Of a DNA stretch of 64,000 bases, positions 8,205 to 16,564 are shown in pieces. Numbering within the stretch: position 1 is the stretch's first letter; each line of letters starts with the position of its first letter. Below the pieces are notes generated by a model. That model did no database searches and had not been told where the DNA came from. It was given only the letters and a program-made list of their open reading frames with translations. Origin of the DNA: Enterococcus haemoperoxidus ATCC BAA-382 (GTDB lineage Bacteria; Bacillota; Bacilli; Lactobacillales; Enterococcaceae); assembly GCF_000407165.1 (NCBI RefSeq), contig NZ_KE136479.1, forward strand, positions 631,464 through 695,463. Reading direction: 5' to 3'. The position numbers and the translations under genes were made by a program.

Positions 8205-8681
8205 ATGAAAAAGAACATTTACCTAGCCAGTTTTTCACTAGTTTTACTAGCCGGTTTTGCAACATATACTATCTATACAAAGACGAGCGACACTCAAAAT
8301 AGCGAGGAAACGAAACGCACAAATCAAGTAATAGCGAAAGAAACGCTTGAAGCATCTAAGAAAAAATCAAACGAAAGAAAAGTAGACACATTTTCAATTG
8401 ATCTGAAAAATGCGGATGCTAAAAAGATATATGAAACCTTTAAAGATTCAAACGTAGATGATATTATCACTCTTTTAGAAATGGATCATGATGATTCAGA
8501 TAGAATTTTAGTGTCTCCAGATGGGACGATACTAACCGGGCAAATTGGAGATGAAAATGGTAGGAAAGTTGATTCTAATACGGATAAAAATAGTATAACA
8601 GTCAAAGAGCTTAAAGACTTGGTTCTGTTACACAAAGAAGAAATCGATGAATTAGCCGCTCAAAATAGTCCGCAAGAATAA
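8205..8681 (+). CDS. Hypothetical secreted or membrane-anchored protein, 158 aa
   Basis: No family recognised. Residues 5-24 (LASFSLVLLAGFATYTIYT) form an N-terminal membrane anchor or uncleaved signal; there is no lipobox cysteine. The remainder is hydrophilic and acidic, with a Lys/Glu-rich linker and a small domain from about residue 60 (IDLKNADAKKIYETF). The ATG is preceded by AGAAAGGATGG. The following membrane-protein gene is only 62 bases away, so the two may be co-transcribed. Confidence 0.6.
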   Translation: MKKNIYLASFSLVLLAGFATYTIYTKTSDTQNSEETKRTNQVIAKETLEASKKKSNERKVDTFSIDLKNADAKKIYETFKDSNVDDIITLLEMDHDDSDRILVSPDGTILTGQIGDENGRKVDSNTDKNSITVKELKDLVLLHKEEIDELAAQNSPQE

Positions 8682-8743
8682 TTAAGTTAAGCAGTCACAG
8701 GTTTCATTTTCTGTTAACGTTTTAATTGGATGGTGTTACAGCT

Positions 8744-9067
8744 ATGAAAAGAAAAAATATACACAAACAATTACTTACTTGCTTACTTTATATCCTGATC
8801 CCCTTATTATTAGGATCATTAGCAAGTATCTGGATCAACTTATCACTTTTCTCGATTACAGCCATTCTTTATGGCATCATGCTTGTTTTTATGATTCCAT
8901 CAGATGTTTTTTTCAGCAGTACGTTAGATTACAATATAAAATCTGTTAACCCAAGTTATAAACATGAAAAACCAGATTTTGTCGGTGGGACTAAGCAGCA
9001 GTTGCTCTATTTTGTTGTGGTCACGCTTGGATTAGTGGTTTGTTTGTTGCTTGTTTTGCTTGACTAA
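8744..9067 (+). CDS. Hypothetical integral membrane protein, about 107 aa
   Basis: Three predicted membrane segments (about residues 8-28, 33-52 and 84-106) joined by short polar loops, with a basic N-terminus MKRKNIHKQ placing it inside. The start is uncertain: ATG at 8744 is the normal codon but its ribosome binding site is poor, and a TTG six codons upstream (8726) is possible. No family recognised. The stop overlaps the long frame of the next gene, but the acetyltransferase start proposed below lies after it. Confidence 0.6.
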   Translation: MKRKNIHKQLLTCLLYILIPLLLGSLASIWINLSLFSITAILYGIMLVFMIPSDVFFSSTLDYNIKSVNPSYKHEKPDFVGGTKQQLLYFVVVTLGLVVCLLLVLLD

Positions 9068-9101
9068 TTTTGATAAAAAAAACTCGAAAGAAGGCAAAAT
9101 A

Positions 9102-9617
9102 ATGATTGAAATCAAAAAAATAACCCTAAATGATCTAGTAGCGTTGAAAGCATTAAGTATCAAAACATTTACAGATACCTTTGCGAAAGACAATACGCCA
9201 GAAGATTTAAAAGAGTATCTTGACCAAGCATATACAGAAGAAAAATTAGCAAATGAGCTTCAAAATCAAGATTCAGAGTTCTATTTTATTTATTCAGAGG
9301 ATCAACTTGCTGGATATTTAAAAATCAATGTAAATGAGGCTCAAACTGAAACCATTGAGGAAGATGCTTTAGAAATTGAACGGATTTATATCGATTCCAA
9401 TTTTAAGAGATTGGGACTTGGGAAAATGCTTTATCATAAAGCCATAGAACGAGCGAAAGAGTTGAACAAGACTTCTATTTGGTTAGGTGTTTGGGAGAAA
9501 AACTTTTCTGCTATGAAATTCTATCATAAGATGGGATTTACTCAGGTAGGCCAGCATTCTTTTTATATGGGAGAAGATGAGCAGATTGATTTGATTATGA
9601 AGATGGAGCTGGTGTGA
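9102..9617 (+). CDS. GNAT family N-acetyltransferase
   Basis: 171 residues. The acetyl-CoA-binding core is seen as IERIYIDSNFKRLGLGKMLYHKAI (motif A, about residues 90-113 with R/Q-x-x-G-x-G/A spacing) followed by LGVWEKNFSAMKFYHKMGF, the C-terminal hallmark of the family. It resembles the SpeG/PaiA-like group, so small amines such as polyamines are possible substrates, but this is inference. I start at 9102 because GAAAGAAGG lies eight bases upstream; a longer frame from 9051 overlaps the preceding gene without a site. Confidence 0.88.
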   Translation: MIEIKKITLNDLVALKALSIKTFTDTFAKDNTPEDLKEYLDQAYTEEKLANELQNQDSEFYFIYSEDQLAGYLKINVNEAQTETIEEDALEIERIYIDSNFKRLGLGKMLYHKAIERAKELNKTSIWLGVWEKNFSAMKFYHKMGFTQVGQHSFYMGEDEQIDLIMKMELV

Positions 9618-9701
9618 GCATTTGACTATTTACTCAAACCGTGTTGCTTCATCTGTTTTAACAAGGAGAGACCAAACAAGAAGTTTATGTGAATAACATT
9701 T

Positions 9702-9749
9702 AAAAATAACCATCAAAAACGGTAAGTTTCCGTTTTGATGGTTATTTTT
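9702..9749. terminator. Bidirectional terminator
   Basis: AAAAATAACCATC(A)AAAACGG pairs with CCGTTTTGATGGTTATTTTT with one bulged base. T-runs on both strands serve the plus-strand acetyltransferase and possibly the kinase operon coming from the other side. Confidence 0.85.
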
Positions 9750-9787
9750 AATTAAATCTTTAGAGATAGTACTGTATTCTGGTGACA

Positions 9788-11122
9788 TCAATATGAGGTG
9801 CTGGAAGGAATGCTATCGAGATCAATTTTTCTACTAGATAAACCAGAATCATTTACTGGAAAATCAAATCGAAGTTGAAAATATTGATCATGAGAATTAA
9901 GTTTAAAAGACGTATTCTTATATTTTCTTAGTATTTTTTTGACTCGACGCAACTCAGATTTTTTCACATTTTGTTTCTCATCATTTAGATGTTTGAATAA
10001 ATTTTTCGCACTACTATCTGTTGTATTGTTATTTAATGTGATATGGATTTGATTTTGCTCTTTTTTTATAATCAGAAGAATATTTTCGTGAACGTTCAAA
10101 GCATATGAAAGTGAAGTCGATAAACACTGAATAAAATCAGCAGGTTGTATAGAAATATCTGTTTCATGAATTGGAGTAGAGATTGACAACTTAAGCGTGA
10201 TTCCCTTACGTTTAGCAAGATCAAGAAATTGAATCAATAGCCCTTGAATTGCTGGAATTTCTATATGAGACAATTGTTCATAAGGTGAATCTTCTAAAAG
10301 TGGTTGTGAATAATTGACTATTGAGGAAATAAAATCCAATGCTTCTTCTGCTTCCCCATTTTGAATATAGCTGTTGAGACTCAATAGAATATTCCGATAA
10401 TCATGTCGAAACTCGTCAGATAAGGTGATTTTTTCTATTTCTTGATTAAATTGTCGAGAAAGAATATTCTTCTCTAACATCTGTTGATAATATTGGCTAT
10501 AGATATAGGCAGTCAAATGAACAGTCACGCTTAAAATCAATAGTACGACTGTAATATAAAAAAACGACTCTGTAAAATGCCCATTAACAATAATTCTTCT
10601 AACAATTCCTAAAATAATCAAAAAAATGACCCCTATAATCGATTGGATTTTATATTTTTTGTGAATTCGAGAAATAGAATCGAAAATCAAAAATCGTTTA
10701 TCAAAGTAATTAAAGCCCTGAATAAACAGAAAAAGTAGCAATTGTTGCAAGAGCATTGATACATTTGTGTACGTTTGAAATTGTTGTAAACTGATAGAAT
10801 CGGTTTCAAATAATAGTTTTAAAAAATCATAGCTAAACAACCAAGAGAGAATTAAAAACGAATTATTTAAAAATAAAAATAAAGTCATTAAAATCCAACT
10901 ATTTAAATGGCGGAGTACAAAAATAGGCTGAAGTACAAAATAAGTTAGTAGAAACAGATCACTATTTCCTATCTGAAAAATAGTTGAAATGAATTCAACT
11001 ATTAGAATCAAGGTAAGGATAACAGTTTGTTTTTTACTAGTGTACTTTTTATAACCTAAAAACCAAGTTAGTTGTAAAAAGCCAAGAGTGAAAAAAATAT
11101 AATAATACATTTGTGTTTCCAT
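9788..11122 (-). CDS. GHKL-type sensor kinase homologue with intact His but degenerate ATPase (locus 1, type A)
   Basis: 444 residues. About seven N-terminal membrane segments fill residues 1-220, then a dimerisation helix with the phospho-acceptor box DEFRHDYRN (His240) as in AgrC/ComD-like kinases. The C-terminal domain is where ATP should bind, but the N-box Asn is Tyr340 (LSYALN) and no glycine-rich G-box is present. The protein can be phosphorylated but probably cannot bind ATP itself. It is last in a minus-strand operon after the response regulator and the second kinase. A paralogue with the same Asn-to-Tyr change exists at 55251-56540. It most likely works as a heterodimer with the neighbouring kinase; that is inference. 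Confidence 0.82.
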   Translation of the reverse strand: METQMYYYIFFTLGFLQLTWFLGYKKYTSKKQTVILTLILIVEFISTIFQIGNSDLFLLTYFVLQPIFVLRHLNSWILMTLFLFLNNSFLILSWLFSYDFLKLLFETDSISLQQFQTYTNVSMLLQQLLLFLFIQGFNYFDKRFLIFDSISRIHKKYKIQSIIGVIFLIILGIVRRIIVNGHFTESFFYITVVLLILSVTVHLTAYIYSQYYQQMLEKNILSRQFNQEIEKITLSDEFRHDYRNILLSLNSYIQNGEAEEALDFISSIVNYSQPLLEDSPYEQLSHIEIPAIQGLLIQFLDLAKRKGITLKLSISTPIHETDISIQPADFIQCLSTSLSYALNVHENILLIIKKEQNQIHITLNNNTTDSSAKNLFKHLNDEKQNVKKSELRRVKKILRKYKNTSFKLNSHDQYFQLRFDFPVNDSGLSSRKIDLDSIPSSTSY

Positions 11123-11137
11123 TTACATGATTCACCT

Positions 11138-11178
11138 CAATTCATCCACGGTATAAAAGTTCTCAAGAATTTTTATAC
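11138..11178 (-). promoter_or_regulatory. Intercistronic hairpin between the two kinase genes
   Basis: GTATAAAAATTCT and AGAACTTTTATAC pair in the 50-base gap. There is no T-run after the stem, so it may be an mRNA processing or stability element setting the ratio of the two kinases rather than a terminator. In locus 2 the same gap holds a true terminator. Confidence 0.45.
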
Positions 11179-12483
11179 TGTAGGATTTTTTAGTTTAGGT
11201 ATAGAAAATACGATAATAAAAAAACTATCTTTCTTTGAAATTCTATAAGTTGCTTTTTTATAAGAAGCAACGATTTTGGAAAAAATATATAATCCTTTTC
11301 CTTGATGGTTCTCTTTGGTAGAAAAATTATTCTGGAAGAAATCTTGTAAGGCGATTTCTGGGTTCTCAACATAAGTATTTTTAACTGTGATCGTTATATA
11401 GTTTGGGTCACCTTCAATTTCAATAGAAATCGACTTTTCTTGGCTGACGAGAGTTGCATCGTAGGCATTATCCAAAAGAATCGAAAAGCAACGAATAAAA
11501 TCAACAAGATTCATCGCACTAGAACTGAGCTCCTGAGAGACTTGAAGCGACAAATCAATCGAAGCAGTATCACATTTTTTAATAAAATTAGTTAAAAGAC
11601 CTTGAATAGATGGCGTATTGACAAGAGCAATTTTTCTATAAAGATTTGGCGTAAGAAAGGAATCTGAATAATCAATAATGCTGTTAAGTTGTTGAGAAGC
11701 ATGATCCAAATCATTGACCTCTAAATCAGCTGTTAGATTCGTTAGTAGTTCTTTATAGGTATCTTTAAATTTTGTTGCTAGTTCGATCTTTTGTTTTTCT
11801 TGTGTATACATTTCAGCTAAGAGTATAGAGTACTGTTTTTCTTTGTAGTATTTGGTAAGTAAAAAAATATTCCAAGAGAAAAAAATATTAAATCCAATGA
11901 CAATAAACGTACTATAAAAGTAAGCAACGGAATAGCCTTTAAAAACGCCTAATTGTTGCAATCCGATGGAAAGAAATAAGCAAAAAAGAATAGCAATTGA
12001 CAGACCACGATTTTTTTTAGGAAGAAGTGCTAAAGAATTTAATAAAGCTAATCTTTTCAAAATATAACGTGTAATGAAAAATAATAGTGCTAATAAAAGT
12101 TGTTGCGCGATGACGAGAAAAAAAAGATTGGTCGTGTAAGTCTTAAGAGAAACAACACTTTTGAGTAGAAGTATATTCCATAAGTCAACTGTTGGTAGCC
12201 AAGAAATTAAGATGAGGGCATCTTCAAAAACTAATAATAAGGAGGAAATCAACCAATCATTTAATTTTCTCGTTACGAAAACAAATTGTGCGAGGAAGAA
12301 AAATAGTAGGAGCAATGTAAAATATGTATTATCCAACCAAATACTAGTAATCCCCTGAACGACTAATAAGGAGGTTAAAATAAGTGACTCTTTAAGGGAT
12401 AAAAATTGTTTATAAGCAATTATCCAAACGGCTTGAATATAATTAAGCGATAGTAAAAACACGAAATAAACATTATCAATCAT
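11173..12483 (-). CDS. GHKL-type sensor kinase homologue with intact ATPase but no phospho-acceptor His (locus 1, type B)
   Basis: 436 residues with about seven N-terminal membrane segments and a C-terminal GHKL ATPase: N-box LLDNAYDA (Asn339) and G-box HQGKGLYIF are intact. At the position of the phospho-acceptor box it reads KFKDTYKE, so His is Asp241 (codon GAT), whereas its locus 2 paralogue has His241 in FRHDYK. It may bind ATP but cannot autophosphorylate on His. The adjacent type A protein has the complementary defect, so the two may form an obligate trans-phosphorylating heterodimer. The start overlaps the regulator gene by eight bases. Confidence 0.82.
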   Translation of the reverse strand: MIDNVYFVFLLSLNYIQAVWIIAYKQFLSLKESLILTSLLVVQGITSIWLDNTYFTLLLLFFFLAQFVFVTRKLNDWLISSLLLVFEDALILISWLPTVDLWNILLLKSVVSLKTYTTNLFFLVIAQQLLLALLFFITRYILKRLALLNSLALLPKKNRGLSIAILFCLFLSIGLQQLGVFKGYSVAYFYSTFIVIGFNIFFSWNIFLLTKYYKEKQYSILLAEMYTQEKQKIELATKFKDTYKELLTNLTADLEVNDLDHASQQLNSIIDYSDSFLTPNLYRKIALVNTPSIQGLLTNFIKKCDTASIDLSLQVSQELSSSAMNLVDFIRCFSILLDNAYDATLVSQEKSISIEIEGDPNYITITVKNTYVENPEIALQDFFQNNFSTKENHQGKGLYIFSKIVASYKKATYRISKKDSFFIIVFSIPKLKNPTV

Positions 12484-13234
12484 CGCTATATACCCGCAAC
12501 GCTTTTTTCACCTTGTCAATGCTCTTGGCACCAATTGAAAGTAACTGCTGCCCATCAAATAAAATCTGCTCATTTTTTCTATCAATCGAAATGATATTTT
12601 CAAGATTAATGATATAAGATTGCAAAGAAGTCATCATGTACTCTTGCTGTAACTGCTTCTTGATTTTTCCGATTTTCGCTTCAATGATTGTTTCCTCCGT
12701 TAAGGTTTTAACTAAAACCCGTCCATTAAATCCTTTCAGTGATTGAATATAACAAATATCACGGGCATTAAAAAACAATGTTTCAGAACCGCTAGAGAAT
12801 TCAACTTTATCTTGTTTAAAACGCCAAAAATTTTTAGAAGTTAATTGACTTTTTTTTATCATTTCAATAATTATTTGTTTTGTCTCTGAAGGATTTTTAA
12901 AATTTTTAATAAGATATCCTAAAGGAAAGATATTATTATTTAATACACTGATGGCTTGATCTTCTAAACTAGTCAAAAAAATGATAGAACATTTGGCATT
13001 ATATTTGCGAATTTCTAATGCTAAATCAATTCCTGTATAGGTAGTCATTAAATCAATATCTAAGAAAAAAACATCATTATCATTGATCGTTAACTTAGGA
13101 ATTTCCTCCATAAACGTTAAATGATTAGAAAGTGTGGAAATTTTTAAATCAAAAAAAATATGTTTACATTCATTTAAATAATGAATAATTTGTTTTCTTT
13201 GTTGATTATCGTCTTCAATAACATATATATTCAT
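12476..13234 (-). CDS. LytTR-family response regulator (locus 1)
   Basis: 252 residues. An N-terminal receiver domain shows the acidic pair in VIEDDN, the phospho-acceptor Asp59 in FFLDIDL and the conserved Thr/Lys region (FLTSLED, YLIKN). The C-terminal LytTR DNA-binding domain spans about residues 150-245 (RFKQDKVEFSSG ... YMMTSLQSYIINLENI). This is the AgrA/ComE architecture, normally paired with the type of kinases encoded next. It is first in the kinase operon and divergent from the WxL gene cluster, which is its likely target. SD AGGAG lies eight bases upstream of ATG 13234. Confidence 0.9.
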   Translation of the reverse strand: MNIYVIEDDNQQRKQIIHYLNECKHIFFDLKISTLSNHLTFMEEIPKLTINDNDVFFLDIDLMTTYTGIDLALEIRKYNAKCSIIFLTSLEDQAISVLNNNIFPLGYLIKNFKNPSETKQIIIEMIKKSQLTSKNFWRFKQDKVEFSSGSETLFFNARDICYIQSLKGFNGRVLVKTLTEETIIEAKIGKIKKQLQQEYMMTSLQSYIINLENIISIDRKNEQILFDGQQLLSIGAKSIDKVKKALRVYSDD

Positions 13235-13324
13235 TTATTTCTCCTTAATAATTTTATTTATGAATGATAGTAACACTAATTTTTTTAAAAATAAAGATAA
13301 AAATTTTATGTAGTTAGGAATTTT

Positions 13325-13338
13325 AAACGCTTACATGT
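13325..13338 (-). promoter_or_regulatory. cre-like site in the divergent region of WxL locus 1
   Basis: The minus strand reads TGTAAGCGTTTAAA, one mismatch from the CcpA consensus TGWAANCGNTNWCA. It lies between the response regulator and the divergent WxL cluster. A related GCGCTTAC motif occurs twice in the equivalent region of locus 2, so it may equally be a site for the LytTR regulators. Confidence 0.4.
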
Positions 13339-13430
13339 CATTTTGTTCTAATCTGAAAAAGAATAAACTATATTCAGTGAGATAAAAAACAAATTTTTTT
13401 TGAATAAAAAAGTGAATTTGGAGGACAAAG

Positions 13431-14120
13431 ATGGTTAAATTAGGTTTTATCACATTGAATGGTGAAAAAGAAGAATGGTTTCACCAATTACAATCTTATT
13501 CTGATATTGAAACGAGTCGACAAGAGGAGGTTACTAAAAATAGTGAGTGTGACGCCTACTTTATTATTGGAGGAGATACACAGCTTGCCGATATATGTAA
13601 TGTTTATATGAAAATTCTAGAATATAATTCTTGTCCAGTCTGGATATATAAGGAAGAATGTAACGAAAATGATCGACTATTATTATATAACATAGGCGCT
13701 ATCAGCGTTTTCAGTGAAGAGATGTATCAAGAGGAAATAGTAAAAGCAATACATAATGGATTGGTATTATTGCAGAATATCAGAGGGAATAAGAACAAAG
13801 AAAAGAACCAAAAAAACAATGAAAAAAACTTTAAGCTGATCAATGAAAATCTCTGTGTACTTCTTGATAACAAAACACCAATTTATTTGACAAAAAAAGA
13901 ATATAAAACACTCTCGATTTTATACGCAGCTTCTCCAAAAGCAGTTTCATATAAAGAATTGTATGAACAGATATGGGGATTACCTTATGACGAGAAAAAC
14001 TATCGAATAGCGAATATCATTTTTCACTTACGATTGAAATTAGAAAAAGATGTAAGCTCTCCAAAAATAGTCAAAACAGTTAGATCTAATGGGTATTTAT
14101 TTAATGATAATTATAAATAG
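13431..14120 (+). CDS. Winged-helix (OmpR-type) DNA-binding regulator
   Basis: 229 residues. The C-terminal part (about 130-225) is a winged helix of the OmpR/PhoB type: LTKKEYKTLSILY, the recognition helix region YRIANIIFHLRLKLE and the wing KTVRSNGYLF. The N-terminal part (1-115) has a receiver-like alternation (FITLNG, FIIGG, AISVFSEEMY) but no clear phospho-acceptor Asp, so it may be a pseudo-receiver. SD GGAGG is seven bases upstream. It is the first plus-strand gene of WxL locus 1 and probably regulates it. Locus 2 has no counterpart. Confidence 0.82.
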   Translation: MVKLGFITLNGEKEEWFHQLQSYSDIETSRQEEVTKNSECDAYFIIGGDTQLADICNVYMKILEYNSCPVWIYKEECNENDRLLLYNIGAISVFSEEMYQEEIVKAIHNGLVLLQNIRGNKNKEKNQKNNEKNFKLINENLCVLLDNKTPIYLTKKEYKTLSILYAASPKAVSYKELYEQIWGLPYDEKNYRIANIIFHLRLKLEKDVSSPKIVKTVRSNGYLFNDNYK

Positions 14121-14176
14121 CCTGAAAAAAATAGATAAATTAAATGAGTATATAAATGAAATGGAAGGTAAACAAT

Positions 14177-14851
14177 GTGACTAAATTAAGTATTGACTAT
14201 TTTAAAAAGTATAAACTGTATTATGTAGCTGGAGTAACTGTAATCATTGCCTGGTTTGTGTATTTAGTGTTTTTTTGGAACTTTTATCATGAAATGTATT
14301 TTTGGGTGGATAAGGATGTACGTTATGTCGTTCAACTAATTTTTATCTCAAGTTTCTATTTAACAGAAATTATGATAGTTACCACCTGTTACTTTTTATT
14401 ATTATTGTCCAGTTTATTCTTACTATTTTTCTTCTTTTTCAAAAATATAAAGGAAGTTAGTTTTGGAAAAAGTACTTTAGTGACAATGATTTGTTTTGGA
14501 ATCGTTCCGCTATGTTGTTCTATTTCATTACTTGTGACACTTTGTTGGCCGTATTTCTTGGCAATGTTGATTGCTTCCTTTGCAATCGTCTATATTACAT
14601 ATGCCATTACCAAGTACTTATATGAGGATAATCAGGAACGTTATACAGATAAGGAATGTATAAAAGAAGCGGGACCCTTTTCTCAACGAGAAGAGGCTGA
14701 AACGTATTCAAACGAATTTATTTCGTATTGGATGCCATATTTCAAAAAGCAATCATTTACATTAGTAAGTGAAATCAAACATAAAGATAAAGGATATCTA
14801 GTTGAAATCTATACATCAGAGCATCAAAACGAATTCAATTCATTTAGTTAG
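14177..14851 (+). CDS. Hypothetical membrane protein of WxL locus 1, about 224 aa
   Basis: Four predicted membrane segments (starting near residues 16, 55, 102 and 122 of the shorter form), one with an unusually Phe/Leu-rich run (LLLLSSLFLLFFFFF), then a soluble C-terminal domain of about 80 residues. I prefer GTG 14177, which has GGAAGG seven bases upstream; ATG 14156 would add seven residues but has no site. Four bases past its stop region lies the ribosome binding site of the DUF916 gene, indicating an operon. No family recognised. Confidence 0.6.
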   Translation: MTKLSIDYFKKYKLYYVAGVTVIIAWFVYLVFFWNFYHEMYFWVDKDVRYVVQLIFISSFYLTEIMIVTTCYFLLLLSSLFLLFFFFFKNIKEVSFGKSTLVTMICFGIVPLCCSISLLVTLCWPYFLAMLIASFAIVYITYAITKYLYEDNQERYTDKECIKEAGPFSQREEAETYSNEFISYWMPYFKKQSFTLVSEIKHKDKGYLVEIYTSEHQNEFNSFS

Positions 14852-14861
14852 GAGAATTTTT

Positions 14862-15935
14862 TTGAAAAAGAGAATTTATCATGCACTCATTTTAGTAAGT
14901 TGTGCATTTATGAGCCTAGTGTCAACGAGAGAAGTGTTTGCAGAAGACGAGAACAATTTAGGATATGTGGTGACACCACTCCAACCGACTACCCAAATTG
15001 ACGTAGGAAAAAGTTATTTTTATATAAAAACAGCTCCAGGCGAAACCCAAACATTACAAATGCGTATTGCAAGTACAAAAAAGGAAGAAGTTCATCTGAA
15101 AATTTATGGTGTTAACGCGATGACCTCAAATAGTGGCACGATTGAGTATACAGAAGATTTAGCCAATAAAGATGAATCGTTGAAAGAACCTCTATCTAGT
15201 TTAATAAAAGTAGAGACACCAGAAATTACCGTGGGTAACTTCGAAGAAAAAACAGTTAAAGTTCAAGTAGCAGCACCAAAGGAACACTATGAAGGAGTGA
15301 AAATGGGTGCGCTTGTCGTAGAGCTAGTGCCAGATAAAAAGAAACAAAAAGGAATCTCGACAAAATACAATTACAAAATAGGTTTAATGACAGCGGAAAA
15401 CGGTGACGAATTTACCAATGGGAAAACGTTAAAACTAAATGGAGCCAAAGCATCCATTCTTCATGGAAAGAAAATGGTGCTAGCTAGTCTACAAAACCCA
15501 GAGCCAAAGGTCATCGACAATTTAAATATTGTCGCAACAATGATAGAAAAAGAGTCTGGTAAGGTTATCAAAGAAAAAACGGTTCAAAATTATAAATTAG
15601 CGCCTAATAGTCACTTTGATTTTGAATTGGATTGGGGCATCACTGATTTACCTTCAGGAACCTATACCTTAAAGATGGATGCAAAAAATTATGACGAAGA
15701 GTGGCATTTGTCGAATGATTTTAAAATCACAAATGAAGAAGCGCAAGAAATCAATGCATCTAGTGTTTTTAAAATCAAAACCCCTACTTGGTTAAAGGTA
15801 GTCAGTATTGTAATGGCAATGTTGAGTGTAGTCTTAATGGGTACTCTTTTCTATAGAAGAAAAAAATGGGAGAAGGCTTGGAAACGATTGAGAATCGCCA
15901 AGAAAAAGAAGAAGAAAGGAAAAAATAAAAAGTAG
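14862..15935 (+). CDS. WxL-interacting DUF916/DUF3324 surface protein (locus 1)
   Basis: 357 residues from TTG 14862 (AGGAG seven bases upstream). Signal peptide to about EVFA, then DUF916 (from GYVVTPLQPTTQIDVGKSYF) with the PGETQTLQ segment, DUF3324 (from about residue 190, KYNYKIGLMTAENG), a membrane segment (WLKVVSIVMAMLSVVLMGTL) and a strongly basic tail. Proteins of this kind are membrane-tethered, face the wall and are thought to hold WxL proteins and peptidoglycan. It is the first structural gene of the cluster and is paralogous to the gene at 59110. Confidence 0.88.
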   Translation: MKKRIYHALILVSCAFMSLVSTREVFAEDENNLGYVVTPLQPTTQIDVGKSYFYIKTAPGETQTLQMRIASTKKEEVHLKIYGVNAMTSNSGTIEYTEDLANKDESLKEPLSSLIKVETPEITVGNFEEKTVKVQVAAPKEHYEGVKMGALVVELVPDKKKQKGISTKYNYKIGLMTAENGDEFTNGKTLKLNGAKASILHGKKMVLASLQNPEPKVIDNLNIVATMIEKESGKVIKEKTVQNYKLAPNSHFDFELDWGITDLPSGTYTLKMDAKNYDEEWHLSNDFKITNEEAQEINASSVFKIKTPTWLKVVSIVMAMLSVVLMGTLFYRRKKWEKAWKRLRIAKKKKKKGKNKK

Positions 15936-15947
15936 GGAGGGAGAACA

Positions 15948-16259
15948 ATGAAAAAGTTTTTACACGTGTTTGCTTTGGTGTCGATTTTCTTTATCCTTCC
16001 GATACATACGGTGTTAGCCGTGGAAAATGAAGAATCCAATGGTCTCGTTATACAGATCGAACCAGCTGATAAACCAACGGATAAAGGAATAATAGGAAAA
16101 CCAATGCCTAAGGTTCCGAATACGAGTGGGCCCAAAAATGGTTCTTTACCTCATTTAGGTCAAATGATTACATCGTTTATTCTCTTACTATCGGGCATCG
16201 CTTGTTTGATCGTATTTTGTGGCGTACTTAGTTTTAAAAAAATTTATTATAGTGTATAG
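15948..16259 (+). CDS. Small wall-associated protein with atypical sorting signal
   Basis: 103 residues: signal peptide (to VLA), a short extracellular stretch, SLPHLGQ, a hydrophobic segment (MITSFILLLSGIACLIVF) and a short basic end. This is the layout of the small LPXTG protein found in WxL operons; the locus 2 paralogue at 60252 has a canonical LPNTGE. Here the motif reads LPHLG (with VPNTSG just before it), so anchoring by sortase is doubtful and it may remain in the membrane. SD GGGAGGGAG is seven bases upstream. Confidence 0.75.
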   Translation: MKKFLHVFALVSIFFILPIHTVLAVENEESNGLVIQIEPADKPTDKGIIGKPMPKVPNTSGPKNGSLPHLGQMITSFILLLSGIACLIVFCGVLSFKKIYYSV

Positions 16260-16268
16260 GAGTAGAAA

Positions 16269-16493
16269 ATGATTGATTATTTATGGATGTATATATTAGG
16301 AGCGATTTCTTTTGTAACGCTAGTGTATTTTTTAATGTCGTTTTCAAGAGATGTCTTTTTAATGAGAAGACTAAAGTTGAGTAAATCAAATTTAGTGATT
16401 AATTTTAGCTTATTACTTCTTACTTTGAGCAGTTTGATTTTGATTATTTATTTATTCGTCTTATTAAAAGAACAAATTAAATTACTAGGTTAA
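16269..16493 (+). CDS. Small two-helix membrane protein of WxL locus 1
   Basis: 74 residues with two membrane segments (about 6-26 and 46-68) around a basic loop (RRLKLSKSN). It is paralogous to the 76-residue protein at 60636 (shared WLYILGA / WMYILGA start and loop). Function unknown; conserved position between the small anchored protein and the first WxL gene in both loci suggests a role in export or anchoring of these proteins. Confidence 0.7.
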   Translation: MIDYLWMYILGAISFVTLVYFLMSFSRDVFLMRRLKLSKSNLVINFSLLLLTLSSLILIIYLFVLLKEQIKLLG

Positions 16494-16501
16494 CAAAAAC
16501 G

Positions 16502-16527
16502 ATGAACGATTTACAACAATAACTGTT
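16502..16527 (+). repeat. 26-bp inverted repeat, left arm, flanking WxL gene 1
   Basis: Exactly complementary to 17350-17375. It begins ATGAACGATTTAC and ends ATAACTGTT. It lies between the small membrane gene and the ribosome binding site of the WxL gene. The counterpart in locus 2 (60878-60903) has the same length and position. Confidence 0.92.
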
Positions 16528-16564
16528 GCTAACCTGTCTATAATCAAAGAAAGGTGATAAACAA

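Noticed and set aside
14802-14861. Upstream start of the DUF916 gene at 14802
   Set aside because: It would overlap the preceding gene, destroys the signal peptide pattern and has no ribosome binding site; TTG 14862 has AGGAG at proper spacing.
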